In this document: in pieces, positions 45,185 to 55,793 of the stretch
Position numbering within the stretch: the first letter of the stretch is position 1
Layout of the letters: each line of letters opens with the position of its first letter
Assembly: GCF_905475395.1 (NCBI RefSeq)
Contig: NC_058342.1
Location: 32,384,140-32,448,139, forward strand
Direction: 5' to 3'
Length of the DNA: 64,000 bases
Source of the DNA: Chrysoperla carnea
Taxonomy: Eukaryota > Arthropoda > Insecta > Neuroptera > Chrysopidae
Program-made: the position numbers and the translations under genes
Notes under the pieces: model-generated
The model's input: only the letters and a program-made list of their open reading frames with translations
Told to the model about the DNA's origin: nothing
The model's database searches: none

Positions 45185-47737
45185 TTATTTTTTTCTCACT
45201 TTAATTTTTGCTTTATGATATTTTTGTACTTTCTGGGCGTTTTTAATTTTAAGGGTTTTACGTTTACTATTTATTACTTTGTTTTCTGTATACTTGGGTA
45301 CTATTTTATTTCGTCTATTCTTTGTTACAAAAACATTTTCACCTACTGCCAAAAGTGGGAGATCAATTCGGTCTTTGTTTCGGACTAATTTTTGCTTTAA
45401 TTTATTGTTCTGTTTAGTAATTAAATCTTCCATAATTTGTTTTTCCTCTGTATATTGATTAGCACAAGTAGAATGTATATTATTTGTGTTAGGTTTTAAA
45501 ATCTGATTATCTCGGAATCCTCTTATAACTTCGAAAGGTGTAAGCTTGGTACTTGAATGTGGCATTGCATTATTATAAGTTAATAAAGCCATATCTAATT
45601 GCTCGACTATTGTAAGGTTTTTATGAGTAGTTTTAAATTTAGTTATTAATTCTACTAAGGTTGAATGAAATCGTTCAATTGGTGAGTTTCCGGTTGAGTT
45701 TTTAGCACAAGTAGTGTGAGTACTAATTTTATATAGATTCAGAAAATCTTTAAAATCACTGCCTTCGAATTCCATGCCGGGATCATGAATTATGAGATCA
45801 GGTATGCCGTGTCTTGATAAATAATTTTTAAGCGCATCTAGAGCATATTTAAAATTTCTAGCTTTCATAACCGTAGCTTCTCCATATTTACTAAATTTAT
45901 CTACGATAGTTAGAATGTTTGTATTATCTACATAAAATAAATTTATGTGTAAAATTTCAAATGGTTTGTTTGCCTGTTGTGTTTGTGTCAATTTGATCTT
46001 TAGTGTATGCCTTTCATTTTTATTTAATTTACAGATATCGCAATTATTAATATATTTTTGAATTTTTGACTTCATATTGTCAAAATAGTATAACCTTTTA
46101 AGATGGGTTAGTGTTTCATCAATCTCACGATGGATTGATAATTCATGATAGTTTTTTATAAGTTTTGTTTGTTCATCAGATTTTTCAACATCCTCTAAGA
46201 ATTTAGTGCACCGAACGATATTTAATTTTGAAAAATGTTTTACATATGTGTTTTGAATAACGTTGAAAATCTTATCTTCTGTATAGATAGCATTTTGTTT
46301 ATCGTTAACAATTTCTGTCTTTAAAATTTTAATGGCTATGGATTCATCTATTTTTGGTATTACTAATATAATACGTTTTTTTGTTTGAAATAATTTAGTT
46401 CGTTTTCTTTCATATTTTGTTCCTAATTTAATTATTATTTGCTGTGGAAAGTTATTTAATGCTCGTTTGGATGCTTTTATATCGCGATTAAGGTTTTCTT
46501 CGGCTGAATGTTGAATACTATTGCTATTTAAACTGTTTATTTGAACTCTAGATATTGTGTCTACGTTAGTTTTTCTCTTAACAGTTTCATTAGTTTCATG
46601 GTCTATATTAAGGTTATTACCGAGTAACTTTATTTTCCACCTTGTAAAATTTTGATCATCAACAGGTACATCTAAAGTTTCTGACTGTTCTTTTTCAGGA
46701 ATTTTAGTAGTTTTATCAAATGAAATAGAGTTGTAGGCATTAGTATCATATGAATCATATTGATCACTTAGATAACTATCATATGGGTTACTTTGAGAAT
46801 TTTCGACTTTATCATAAGCGGTAATATTATTAATTTGATGGAATGATTGTTTAGTATTTCCACTCGAAATATCCATAGGTTCAGTACTTGGTAGTTGTGA
46901 TATATAAGTTGGTGAACTTTTAAATCGACTTTGTTGGGGTGGAAAATGGTTTTGATACCAAGTCGGTTGATTATACTGTAAGGGGCGGTAATGAATCGAA
47001 TTATTAAATGTGTTATTTTGAAATGATTGTTCTGGTCGTAATTGCATACATTTCGTTGGAAAGTTGGGTATTTGATAGTCATTTACAAAATTGTGTGTAA
47101 GAACACTATTGTTATACGGATAATTATTTTGTATTTGCCTCGGTTCAAAATTTTCATTTGATCGAGAGATTCTATATCTATCTTGATTAGACTGTTGCAT
47201 TGAAATTTCATTTACACAAATATCATACGCTTCCTTGATTGTTTTTGGTCGGTTAGATCTCACGATATACCCTAAATTTTGATCTAATCCTGCTATAAAG
47301 GATTTTAAAACAATATTCAAGTATACTTCGTTTTGTCCGTTTATGAATTCTTGAGATTTTGTTCGATCTACTGAGTTTAACAAAACGGTTTGTAAATCAA
47401 CAACTTCTGTATAGTAATCTTTTAATTGTTTATTTCCTTGAAAAATTGTGTTTAATTTATGAAGAATTGATTCTATAGTTCGTTTGTCTGAGAAATGTGT
47501 TAATAATATTTCTTTAATCGTTTCCCAATCCGAAGGGGTTCCAGATGCTGTGAGAGCATCTCTTGCTGGTCCTCTTATTTTTTGTTTTAGCCAATTAATC
47601 AATAAAGAGTTGTTCGCATTTTCTCCTTGGAGAACGAAATCTCCCATTTCAATGAATGTATTTAACATTCCTGGACAACCTTCGTAGTAGTCCATATTTT
47701 TTAATATATTAATTATTGTTACTTTACTTGTAGCCAT
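45185..47737 (-). CDS. retrotransposon gag-integrase fusion polyprotein
   Basis: 850 codons from ATG 47737. Residues about 20-180 look like an errantivirus gag capsid (WETIKEILLTHFSDKR, IREAYD-type motif YDICVNEIS). About 190-350 is Asn/Gln/Ser/Tyr-rich. Near 361-400 the frame passes into the end of an RNase H domain (RWKIKLL, TNVDTISRVQINSL), so the deletion joint is about residue 350-365. Integrase follows: zinc-binding H531, H536, C566, C569, then the core with D652 and E688 (35 residues between). The first catalytic position is Asn599 (ILHINLF) where the family has Asp. A basic C-terminal tail ends the protein. The frame is intact despite the missing PR-RT, as if kept or formed recently. 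Confidence 0.9.
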   Translation of the reverse strand: MATSKVTIINILKNMDYYEGCPGMLNTFIEMGDFVLQGENANNSLLINWLKQKIRGPARDALTASGTPSDWETIKEILLTHFSDKRTIESILHKLNTIFQGNKQLKDYYTEVVDLQTVLLNSVDRTKSQEFINGQNEVYLNIVLKSFIAGLDQNLGYIVRSNRPKTIKEAYDICVNEISMQQSNQDRYRISRSNENFEPRQIQNNYPYNNSVLTHNFVNDYQIPNFPTKCMQLRPEQSFQNNTFNNSIHYRPLQYNQPTWYQNHFPPQQSRFKSSPTYISQLPSTEPMDISSGNTKQSFHQINNITAYDKVENSQSNPYDSYLSDQYDSYDTNAYNSISFDKTTKIPEKEQSETLDVPVDDQNFTRWKIKLLGNNLNIDHETNETVKRKTNVDTISRVQINSLNSNSIQHSAEENLNRDIKASKRALNNFPQQIIIKLGTKYERKRTKLFQTKKRIILVIPKIDESIAIKILKTEIVNDKQNAIYTEDKIFNVIQNTYVKHFSKLNIVRCTKFLEDVEKSDEQTKLIKNYHELSIHREIDETLTHLKRLYYFDNMKSKIQKYINNCDICKLNKNERHTLKIKLTQTQQANKPFEILHINLFYVDNTNILTIVDKFSKYGEATVMKARNFKYALDALKNYLSRHGIPDLIIHDPGMEFEGSDFKDFLNLYKISTHTTCAKNSTGNSPIERFHSTLVELITKFKTTHKNLTIVEQLDMALLTYNNAMPHSSTKLTPFEVIRGFRDNQILKPNTNNIHSTCANQYTEEKQIMEDLITKQNNKLKQKLVRNKDRIDLPLLAVGENVFVTKNRRNKIVPKYTENKVINSKRKTLKIKNAQKVQKYHKAKIKVRKK

Positions 47738-48310
47738 ATTAGCTTTGTTATTTTCTAATTTTAATTTTGAGTTATTATGTATTTTGTATAATTAAATAAT
47801 ATTTAAAAAATTTTGTTAGTATTATTTAAATTTGAATTTTCTAAATTATAATTAAGCTATATTTTATTTCATAATTGTTGATAAATCTTCGTCCGTATTT
47901 GAATCGGAGCTAAGATTTTTTTTTGAATAATCTAACTTTTAGCTTATTCTTTACTTTAAATTTAGTAGGATGTTTAGGCATTAAGGTGTAGGTATTCGAA
48001 TATTCAACAAAGAAAAATTTACTTACATTTGAAATATGAACACCAACCACATTGTTACGTTTAAATTCCAGATAATTCCAAAAAAGAATACCATAAATCT
48101 TCGATATGCCGTCGAAAATGGATTTAACCAGTTCCAATGTTGCTTCCAATCCAGTAAATTTTATTTTGTACTCTGGTTGATATTAAAAATTTATTTGGAG
48201 TGTAGATGCGTCCCAAAGACTTAAGAGCCACTCGTAGAATTTACACAAATTTACGATGGACGCGATAATTTTCGAAAATATTTTTCTCAAATTATCCTAC
48301 CGGCTGCGCC

Positions 48311-48877
48311 ATTAATATCTTGTAGACCAGATATTTAAATAAAAATTTATTTATTTAATTAAATTTACAATTTAAGTTACACTTGTACAAAATTAAAGTA
48401 ACAACAATTAAAAATAAATATTTTAATGAAACGAATTATTTAACAATCCGAACGTATGTCAAACGATTGTAATAATAAGTATTATTGAAACAAAGATATC
48501 CGAACCCGAACATACGTCAAAAAGTTTGGATACTAAGTATATTTTACATTAGATAGTTTACTTTATATATGCTTTTAAAATACTGCTTAGTACTTAAGAG
48601 ATGTATTTTAAAAGATCCTTTTTGTATATGATCCTTTGTACATCACTTTAGACCGTCCAGATGTTTTAACATTAATATTATTAAAGGTCAACTTTCTCGT
48701 TATATTTAAAGGACAGTTTTCTGAGAAATATTTGAGTATAGCAATATTTAAAATAAACTTTCTAAAATAACTCTTCTAATTTATGTTAACTAATAAACCT
48801 TTTCGTATTATGCACATGTTGCATTATATTTTGGTTTTAAGTAAAAAAAAAATATAAGTAATAGGGAATATATAATT
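48311..48877 (-). repeat. 5' LTR
   Basis: 567 bp, identical to the 3' LTR. It is followed (leftwards) by the tRNA-Ser-type primer-binding site at about 48300-48311. Confidence 0.95.
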
Positions 48878-48878
48878 C

Positions 48879-49440
48879 GCGGGAGATTGTTTTTTTCCAA
48901 TCTGATGTTGGAACTTGTTCAGGTTATCATGCCCTGTGAGTAACTCTACGATGACTCTAATATCATCTCTGTTTAGTTTCAAGATCTCCTCGGCTCTGTT
49001 ACCGAGCGAGTTTCCTTCACCCAACAGACTTTTGGCGATTCACCCTCCCTCGTAGCTGGTTTATGCCTTTAATTGTTGGTTTTTCAGATTAACTCCTAAT
49101 CTGTTAAGACCTTCTTGGTATGGCATCCTCGCAAGCTTTTCTTGAGTGGGAGCCATGGTGGTTCCCAGTTTGGCCAGCTTGTCTGCTCTCTCATTACCGT
49201 TCCAACCAGAGTGTCCGGGGATCCAGGTAATATTGACTTTATTGTGCCTCGCCAGGTTGTTTAGACTGTTTCTAGTCTCCTTGACGAGTCGCGATGACAC
49301 TGTACAGTTTGATAGTGCTTTGAGTGCTGCTTGACTGTCTGTGCAGATACTAATCACATCATCCTTCAAATTGGCCAATTGGAGGCGGTCAGCACATCTC
49401 ATGATGGCTACCAGCTCTGCCTGCGTTTACGCCTATACTT
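48879..49440 (-). pseudogene. LINE RNase H remnant interrupted by the LTR element
   Basis: The minus-strand frame 49402-49061 contains RNase H motifs ICTDSQAALKAL and ITWIPGHSGWNGNERADKLA. It continues after stops (at LKA-stop-TSY and GG-stop) to LLGEGNSLGNRAEEIL and LLTGHDNLNKFQHQIGKKQS, ending at the LTR. The same family is at 60703-61230. Stops at former Trp/Arg codons show it is inactive. R1/Jockey-type LINEs carry an RNase H after the reverse transcriptase. Confidence 0.85.
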
Positions 49441-51196
49441 CCATACTAATATCGGCAAAAAATTTCTTACCGTGCATGAAGAATTACAATAATAAGAAGA
49501 AGAATTCGGTATGGAACATTTAAACTATTTTAATTTCCTGAGTAATTAAAGAAAAATATCTCAAAAAAATGTGAGTTTGAACAAAAAAAAAATTAAATAA
49601 TAAAATTCACAGTTGAATAAATCTGTGAGTGTTGACTGTTGAGAACACAAAACTAAATAATTTTCTGATCATCAAAGTTAATGATTTCTGTGTTACTTTT
49701 TTTACTGGCTCCTATCATTTTTTTTTCTGTCTAAGCCAACACAACGAGCAAATATTTAAAATGCAGTGAACTGATGAAAACAAACTATAGAAGAACAGAT
49801 TAAAAAAAGAAGAATAAAACGGAGATACCTTTGTGGTTTTAAATTCTGTGTACAAGAACGAACGTACGCGAACGCTGGACATCACCGTATTTCAAATCAT
49901 TAATTCTCATTGTTATTATTACAAATTTAAAAAAAAAAAAAGTTTTAAGGAGGTATGAGCGACAGGGCAATTTTGGATAAAAGGTCTCATTTTTTTGTCT
50001 TAATCAATAGGGTATTATCGTTAGTCAAAAATAAATCATGAAATTTGAAAAAAGTTAAAATTTATGTAAAAATATCCTTAAATATTCTGATTTCGAGTCA
50101 TTAAAGCACATTTTTCTTTGGAAATATTAAAATTTAAAATCGTAATTTTTAAACTGTATATCACGTGACCTAAAACGCGGGTAAGCCTTGCTGTGATGTC
50201 ATAACGGTATGAGTCATAGACCATCAGTTAGTTCAGTGTAGACAGCTGGGTATAATATATACATAGATAATAAGTATTTATATTTCTTATAATCAGATGT
50301 CTATGAATATATCTGTCAAACTTATTTGTGTTATTTCGTATAATGATACCCATATTACGTCCTCAAATTGGATTCCTGCGTTTTTATCAGTTTAAAAAAG
50401 GTTTAAAATTTAAGTTTTTGGCAAGAAAGTTTGTGTATTGTTCCGAAATAAATTTTTGGTGGCTTTTTATTAGAAAAATCAACATTTAGAAGTACTTTTT
50501 CAAAAATACTGGAATACCCATGTTATTATAACTTGACAATATAAGACGAAAAGTAAGAAATTTTTCGATATCTGGAGTAATTTTCAAAATATCGAAAATT
50601 TTAATTAATTATTTAGCTTTCGATATTCCGAAAGCCAAGGGAAATATCGAAAAAATTGTATTCTCATTTTTCGTTTACACTCATGAAGTTATAACAAAAT
50701 TAATAATCAAAGTTGAAAATAAGGTACAAATAATTTCAACCATAAGTTTAAACTTGCCTTGGCGTTCGTACTACCTTAATTAAAGCAATTGAAGTGTTAT
50801 TTGCTTATTTTTGAAAATAACAAAAATTTGTATGAGAACCGAAAGCCGAAAAGATGGCAACCCTAGCCTCATATATTCAGGAAAGTATTCGTAGGTTCTA
50901 AATGGAATTGTTTTCAATTAAATTTTAAATTTATCTTCAAATTTTTTAAATATTTATATTTTTAAATTTCGTGCATTGACTACGTAAATTGTTCATATAG
51001 TTACAACTCTTTTTTTCGTATCAGATAAAAACAAATAGTTTGTCGTACAAATAATAAAAATTATTCATATTTTTATTTATTTTGTTTAAAAAAAAAAAAT
51101 TACTTCACAGCAACTCATAACTGTCGAGTGAGTGTCATTCTAAATAGGATTCGGTAGGTTTACATTAGTTTATTTCTTTTATAAGTTTAGATGACT
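49441..51196. other. no gene; includes family C partial copy
   Basis: AT-rich. About 50560-50760 matches family C (ATCGAAAAATTT...TTCGATATTCCGAAAGCCAAG, AAAGTTGAAAATAAGGTA). About 50410-50515 resembles 39185-39320 in inverted orientation (GCAAGAAAGTTTGTGTATTG, AAATTTTTGGTGGCTTTTTA), another dispersed repeat. No gene recognised. Confidence 0.55.
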
Positions 51197-51768
51197 TCAG
51201 GAGATATGCAAGGATTGAATAATACTAGGGATTTCAATAAAACTTTATAAATACATTTTTTAATTAACAAAGTTTACAAAAATCACCAAAAATTCCTAGG
51301 TCATCGGGCTTTTTAATTTTTATTTTATCGTTCAAAGTTGAATGATGAATCATAAAGGTTATCCTTTTCAATTGGATATTTCTATACCATAAAATCTAGA
51401 GAGTGTGATAAAAAACTATCTAAAATATTTAGACAATCTTGTAGTTTATAAAAATACCATAAAAATATAAGGTTATCGATGATATCAAAACAAAATTTTA
51501 ATTTAATTATGAGTTCATCGAAAATCCATCATCTGCAGAACAAAGACGAATATAGTTAGTTTATTAATGATTGAAGAAAGATATCTATATTAACAAATTT
51601 ATAAGCATGACTTGCACACAATATATTATATATTATTGTAGTTGCGTGGTATTGTAAAGCTAAAAAAAATCACATTATTTGAGTACAAAGCATGTATTTG
51701 ATTAATATGTATGTACCGTGCAATAAACCAAAATTTTTTACAATTCTGTAGGGAAACAAACACCTTAA
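51197..51768 (-). repeat. family D, copy 5 (near full length)
   Basis: Inverted copy from CAGGAGATATGCAAGGATTG to ACAATTCTGTAGGG and ACACCTTAA. Confidence 0.75.
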
Positions 51769-52439
51769 AGAGTAAGACTCTTAAATTAATTAGAGGCAAC
51801 TAAATTATTAATAAATAATTAATAATTAGCAATACAAAGTTAGTGGTTAATTATAGCCTCAAGCATGACATGCTAAAATAATTTGCACTATTTATAATTT
51901 ATAATTAAGTGAAATTAATAAAATAATAATTAGTTTAATGATTAATTAGATATATCAACAATATATAATCAAAAAATTTAATTTCCTTGTAAATTATTAA
52001 GAAATTTTAATTGTTATCAATAGAAACTTGTTTATATTTATGTTACAAAATTTATGAAACAATATTCAAATTAATTTTATTGATAAATTAGCATTAAATT
52101 AGATATCGACTACAGATAAACCCTTTGATAAACCCCTTCCCCCAAATCACCTCAATAAGAAGTTATATTCAAAAATTTTACATTCCAATATGGGATTCAT
52201 GCTATTTTTGGTCAAAACACTACATTTTTTTGGACTAAAATTGAAATATAAACATATTTATTTGGCGAGAATTTTTCCCATGGAGTTTACTTGGTCGCTG
52301 ATTACGAAGTCAGCGTCTAAACTCAACAATAAAATCAAACTCCAATAAGAAATATTCATATTAAAAATTCCGCAAAATAATGGCACACATGTTGGATAAA
52401 AAATCGGGTGTTTTGTGGGTTTAAATTCCTCAATTTTCA
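51769..52439. other. no confirmed gene; isolated signal-peptide-like frame
   Basis: On the minus strand, ATG 52359 opens MNISYWSLILLLSLDADF, which resembles a signal peptide and is followed by possible phase-0 donors. It does not fit the phase needed by exon 39613 of the cysteine-rich gene, so I do not call it a coding exon. Confidence 0.3.
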
Positions 52440-52998
52440 AATGCCGCTGCGCCAAAGCCTGGCAGAAATTACGGTCTCTAAAAGAAGTCCTGAGAGGAGA
52501 TTACTCTTTAAGCGTGAAAGCTTAGAAAATTGATACATGTATAACACCAGTTTTAACTTATGGATGTCAATCATGGGCTCTAGCACACATGATTAGCAAT
52601 AAACTGCATATCTGCCAGAGAAGAATGTAACGCCGTATACTCAATATTACCCGGAGCGAAAAAATTAGAAATAATGTGATACGTTCAAAAACACAAATTC
52701 GGTCTGCAAAGTTTAGTGCTAAAAAACTAAAGTGGACCTGCACAGGATACATTTTACGATCAAAAACTAAAGCGAATTATATTCTGGACACCAAGAATGA
52801 ATAGTAGAAATTGTGGGAGACAACGTAAGAGATGGTCGGATAAGTTAGAGAAACTAAGGTGGAAATACATGGTCGAGAATTGCTACTGACAGACAAGCGT
52901 GGAGAAACGCATTAGATATTCTACCCTTATTGTGATTACATTCACATTTGTGAAAGGAGAAACTGTTGCCCATTTATCAAGGATTATTATTATTATTA
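52440..52998 (+). pseudogene. 3' end of a CR1/RTE-like LINE reverse transcriptase
   Basis: The plus strand reads LTYGCQSWALAHMISNKLHI, QRRM-stop-RRILNIT, KIRNNVIRSKTQIRSAKF and KLKWTCTGYILR, the C-terminal block of endonuclease/reverse-transcriptase LINEs. After frame breaks come NCGRQRKRWSDKLEKLRW-type residues. Several stops and shifts make it dead. It ends in GGATTATTATTATTATTATA (52979-52998), a trinucleotide tail. Confidence 0.8.
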
Positions 52999-53545
52999 TA
53001 ATTTTCAAATGAAGCTAGAGAAATGTTCCCACAGGTTTAAGGAACACGTACAAAAAAGAATTTTTGAAATCGATACTATCTGATAGATTCTCAACATTTC
53101 AAAGTATTTTCCGGTTTATTTACTCGACTAAAACTCATTACCCTCAGTATGCACTCAGCCATCAATACATTCTTGAAGAATGTCAAAACAATTGGCATAA
53201 AAAACAATAATTATCGAGTAAGTATTTCCCCCATCGAACAAACACAAAACTCCCACGCATGTATATATGACACAGTGTATGTTGTTACACTTGTGATTGC
53301 GTGCACAACAGGTTGTACAGGGTGTTCCATGATTCGATTGACATAGCTTAAGAGCGTATTCTTTAGACAATTTTAAGTCGAAAGTGCCTTTTATACTTTT
53401 ATCTAAAACTCAATATTTTAGGAGTTATTTGCACTATTATGTCTCCAAAGATAATAGTTAAGAGGAGTAAACTTAATAGTAAATTAATCTGATAAATCAT
53501 GTAATTTGTTTTGCCACATTTGATTGTTTCTGTTTGTGTTTTTAT

Positions 53546-54045
53546 ACCATGTATATATGAAATATATCAAGATATACTAAGTTTAGTCCCAAGTTTGTAA
53601 CTAGAGCTTAGAAATATTGATACCATGAACATAATTTTGGTATAAGTGTTCATAAAATCACGTAATTAGTCTATTTCCAGTTGTCTGTCTGTCTGTCTGC
53701 CTGTCGTCTGTCCGTCTGCTGACATCATGCTGAAATTTTCATAGCGTGCTTAGGACGTAAAAAATGAAGTCGAGTTCGTAAATGAGCAACATAGATCAAT
53801 TGTAAACCGTTAGAGATAGAACAAAAATTTAAAAGTAAAAAATGTTCCTTATAAAAAAATAAACAACTTTTGTTTGAAACATTTTTTCGTAAACATCACT
53901 GTGTACCCGTGAGGGCGCCAATTGTACAGTATATGTATTATATAGGAATATCAGTTATGTATGCGTAATGTGACAGCGTAATCAACACAGTCTTTACATG
54001 GTATTTCAACAGTTAATCCAGTCAATTGTTTTCACTTGTTTCTTG
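53546..54045 (+). repeat. family A, copy 5 (near full length)
   Basis: It runs from ATACCATGTATATATGAAAT through a CTGTCTGTCTGTCTGC core to TTAATCCAGTCAATTGTTTT. Confidence 0.8.
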
Positions 54046-54049
54046 ATAA

Positions 54050-54115
54050 GTTATGCCGAAAGAAATTTTACCATAACTTTAGCATAGGAACTGTAATTAC
54101 CATGCTAGAAATTAT
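54050..54115 (-). repeat. family B, copy 4 (short, inverted)
   Basis: Reverse complement of about 32245-32300: GTTATGGTAAAATTTCTTTC, AGTTCCTATGCTAAAG. It abuts family A copy 5. Confidence 0.5.
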
Positions 54116-54269
54116 CTGAAGCTATCGAGTCACAGGTACCCTGTATTTTAATATTAACAGAAAGATGCACCCTTTCTCGTTATAACTTTTTTTTTTAATA
54201 TTTAAAAAAACAGAGTGATGTTTGCCGGCTGGACGCACCGCGTACAGGAACATATGACTGGTATTGTTC

Positions 54270-54300
54270 GATATGCTGATATGCTGATATGCTGATATGC
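54270..54300 (+). repeat. (GATATGCT)4 microsatellite
   Basis: Four head-to-tail copies of an 8-base unit, followed at about 54355-54410 by a degenerate TAGGTA-rich tract. Confidence 0.9.
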
Positions 54301-54410
54301 ATATGATTGAGAGTAGATGTATATAGAGTGGTAGTGAAGTATTTAAAACGTAACTAGGTTCTAGGTAATAGGTATAGGTAGGTAGTTAGTTGGTACCTAG
54401 GTAGATATAC

Positions 54411-55160
54411 AGCAACAAGTAACAATATACGCTTCCATATCGGTCACTGACATAACTTTTTTACAGAAGCATCCAAGCATGACTTGAATTCCAACATATA
54501 TTGTTACTAAATTATAATTATTATTTGAAACTTCTTCATTCGTTTGTTTTACTTCAATTTTTTTTTATTTTTATTATTTCTATTTTAATACAGTTAAAAC
54601 CGCTTATAATGACGGATCGGTTACAAATAGGGTTGCAAACTATACTTTGTTTTCTATAAATATACTTAAAAAATTAAAATAATAACAATCTCATCCCGAA
54701 GTTGGCCGTTTCATATTGAAATTAAGTAAAAAATTCCTTCAAACAATTTACAAATGATTGTAATAAGTACAGCTAAATATTTGTATTTACAATAGAATAG
54801 GATTGAATTTAAAATATGAATTAGCTGATACAAAATCATTGAAGTTAAACAAACAAAATCATTACTTCTATGAAAGAGATTGATTTTAAGTTTAAAGTCA
54901 TGCATTTTATTGATGGAAAATAAAATTGTACTTAGTTGGAATATACAATCGTGTAAATAAAGCGAATCGATGAATTAAAAGAAAATTTCTTTGCGTTTGC
55001 TTTATATAGAGGATTTGGTTATTATGACCGCATATCTATCGTGTCTAGTCCATATGTGATTGAGCCAACTTCATGAAGATTGTTGTTACCAGATAACAGA
55101 GAGTTTGAAATATACATATTGATCATTTTTATAACATTTACCATAGTTTTCGGTATATAC
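54411..55160. other. no gene seen
   Basis: AT-rich. ACAGTTAAAACCGCTTATAATGACGG (54591 onward, in part) resembles one end of the pogo-like MITE family, without a partner end. Nothing else recognised. Confidence 0.5.
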
Positions 55161-55166
55161 GTATAA

Positions 55167-55250
55167 GCATCGATAGCGCAGTTGGTTAAACTGTAGACTT
55201 AAGACACAATCGATAGTATTCCATATGTAGCTGGTTCAAATCCGAATAAA
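55167..55250 (+). mobile_element. degenerate tRNA-like SINE head
   Basis: GATAGCGCAGTTGGTTAAAC (A-box) and TAGCTGGTTCAAATCC (B-box) are 50-60 bases apart, like a tRNA promoter. The stem pairing is poor, so I do not call a tRNA gene. It joins directly to family A copy 6. Confidence 0.6.
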
Positions 55251-55251
55251 T

Positions 55252-55548
55252 GCGATCTCACGGGTAAACAGTGATGTTTACGAAAAAAAATGTTGTTTCA
55301 AACAAAAGTTGTTTATTTTTTTATAAGGTATATTTATATTTAAACTTTTGTTGTATCTCTAACGATTTACAAGATGCGTCATACGGACCCAAGACCTTGA
55401 CCTGCTCAAACCTCGTTGCTCATTTACGAACTCGATCGCAATTTTTTTGTCCTTAACACGCTTTAAAAATTCCAGCTTGATATCACTTTTCGTTTTTAGT
55501 TATCGTGTTGGCAGACAGACAACCGAAAATGGACTAATTACGTGATTT
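55252..55548 (-). repeat. family A, copy 6 (partial)
   Basis: Inverted: CACGGGTAAACAGTGATG through TTACAAGATGCG to GACAACCGAAAATGGACTAA. Confidence 0.7.
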
Positions 55549-55555
55549 TAACACA

Positions 55556-55793
55556 ACTAACTATATGTTTAGAGTATTGATGATTGAAGAGCGATATCTA
55601 TATTATCAAATTTATGAGCATTACTTGCATACAATATATTATATATTTGTATAGTAGCGTGGAGTTGTAAAGCCAAAAATAACTCATTACTTGACTACAA
55701 AGCATGTATTTGGTTTATATGTATGTACCGTGCAATAAACCAAAACTTTATTACGATACTGTAGGTAATAAATGCTGTAACAATCACTTTAAG
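55556..55793 (-). repeat. family D, copy 6 (partial)
   Basis: Inverted; it keeps the AACAATCACTTTAA end and lacks the other half. Confidence 0.7.

Larger units (their letters stand above)
43593..48877 (-). mobile_element. internally deleted errantivirus-like (Ty3/Gypsy) LTR retrotransposon
   Basis: The two 567-bp LTRs (48311-48877 as 5', 43593-44159 as 3') are identical by eye and flanked by CGCG on both sides (43589-43592 and 48878-48881), a 4-bp target duplication. Next to the 5' LTR is a primer-binding site TGGCGCAGCCG, one mismatch from the complement of a tRNA-Ser 3' end. Next to the 3' LTR is a polypurine tract AAGAAGGGAGG. Inside is one long frame joining gag to integrase, then a broken env-like region. 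Protease, reverse transcriptase and most of RNase H are missing, so it is non-autonomous. It is inserted in an older LINE remnant. Confidence 0.95.

Noticed and set aside
47910..48149. Small frame between the primer-binding site and gag
   Set aside because: It starts at a non-ATG codon and lies in the untranslated leader of the LTR element.
52258..52455. Signal-peptide-like frame MNISYWSLILLLSLDADF as first exon of the cysteine-rich gene
   Set aside because: Its available donors are phase 0, while exon 39613 needs an incoming phase-1 split codon. It could work only with an unseen extra exon.
53149..53370. Cys-rich minus-strand frame (CTTCCARNHKCNN)
   Set aside because: Short, no start context or partner exons, in a repeat-rich region. 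No family recognised.
55167..55250. tRNA gene
   Set aside because: Box spacing is suggestive, but the acceptor stem does not pair and the element runs into a repeat.
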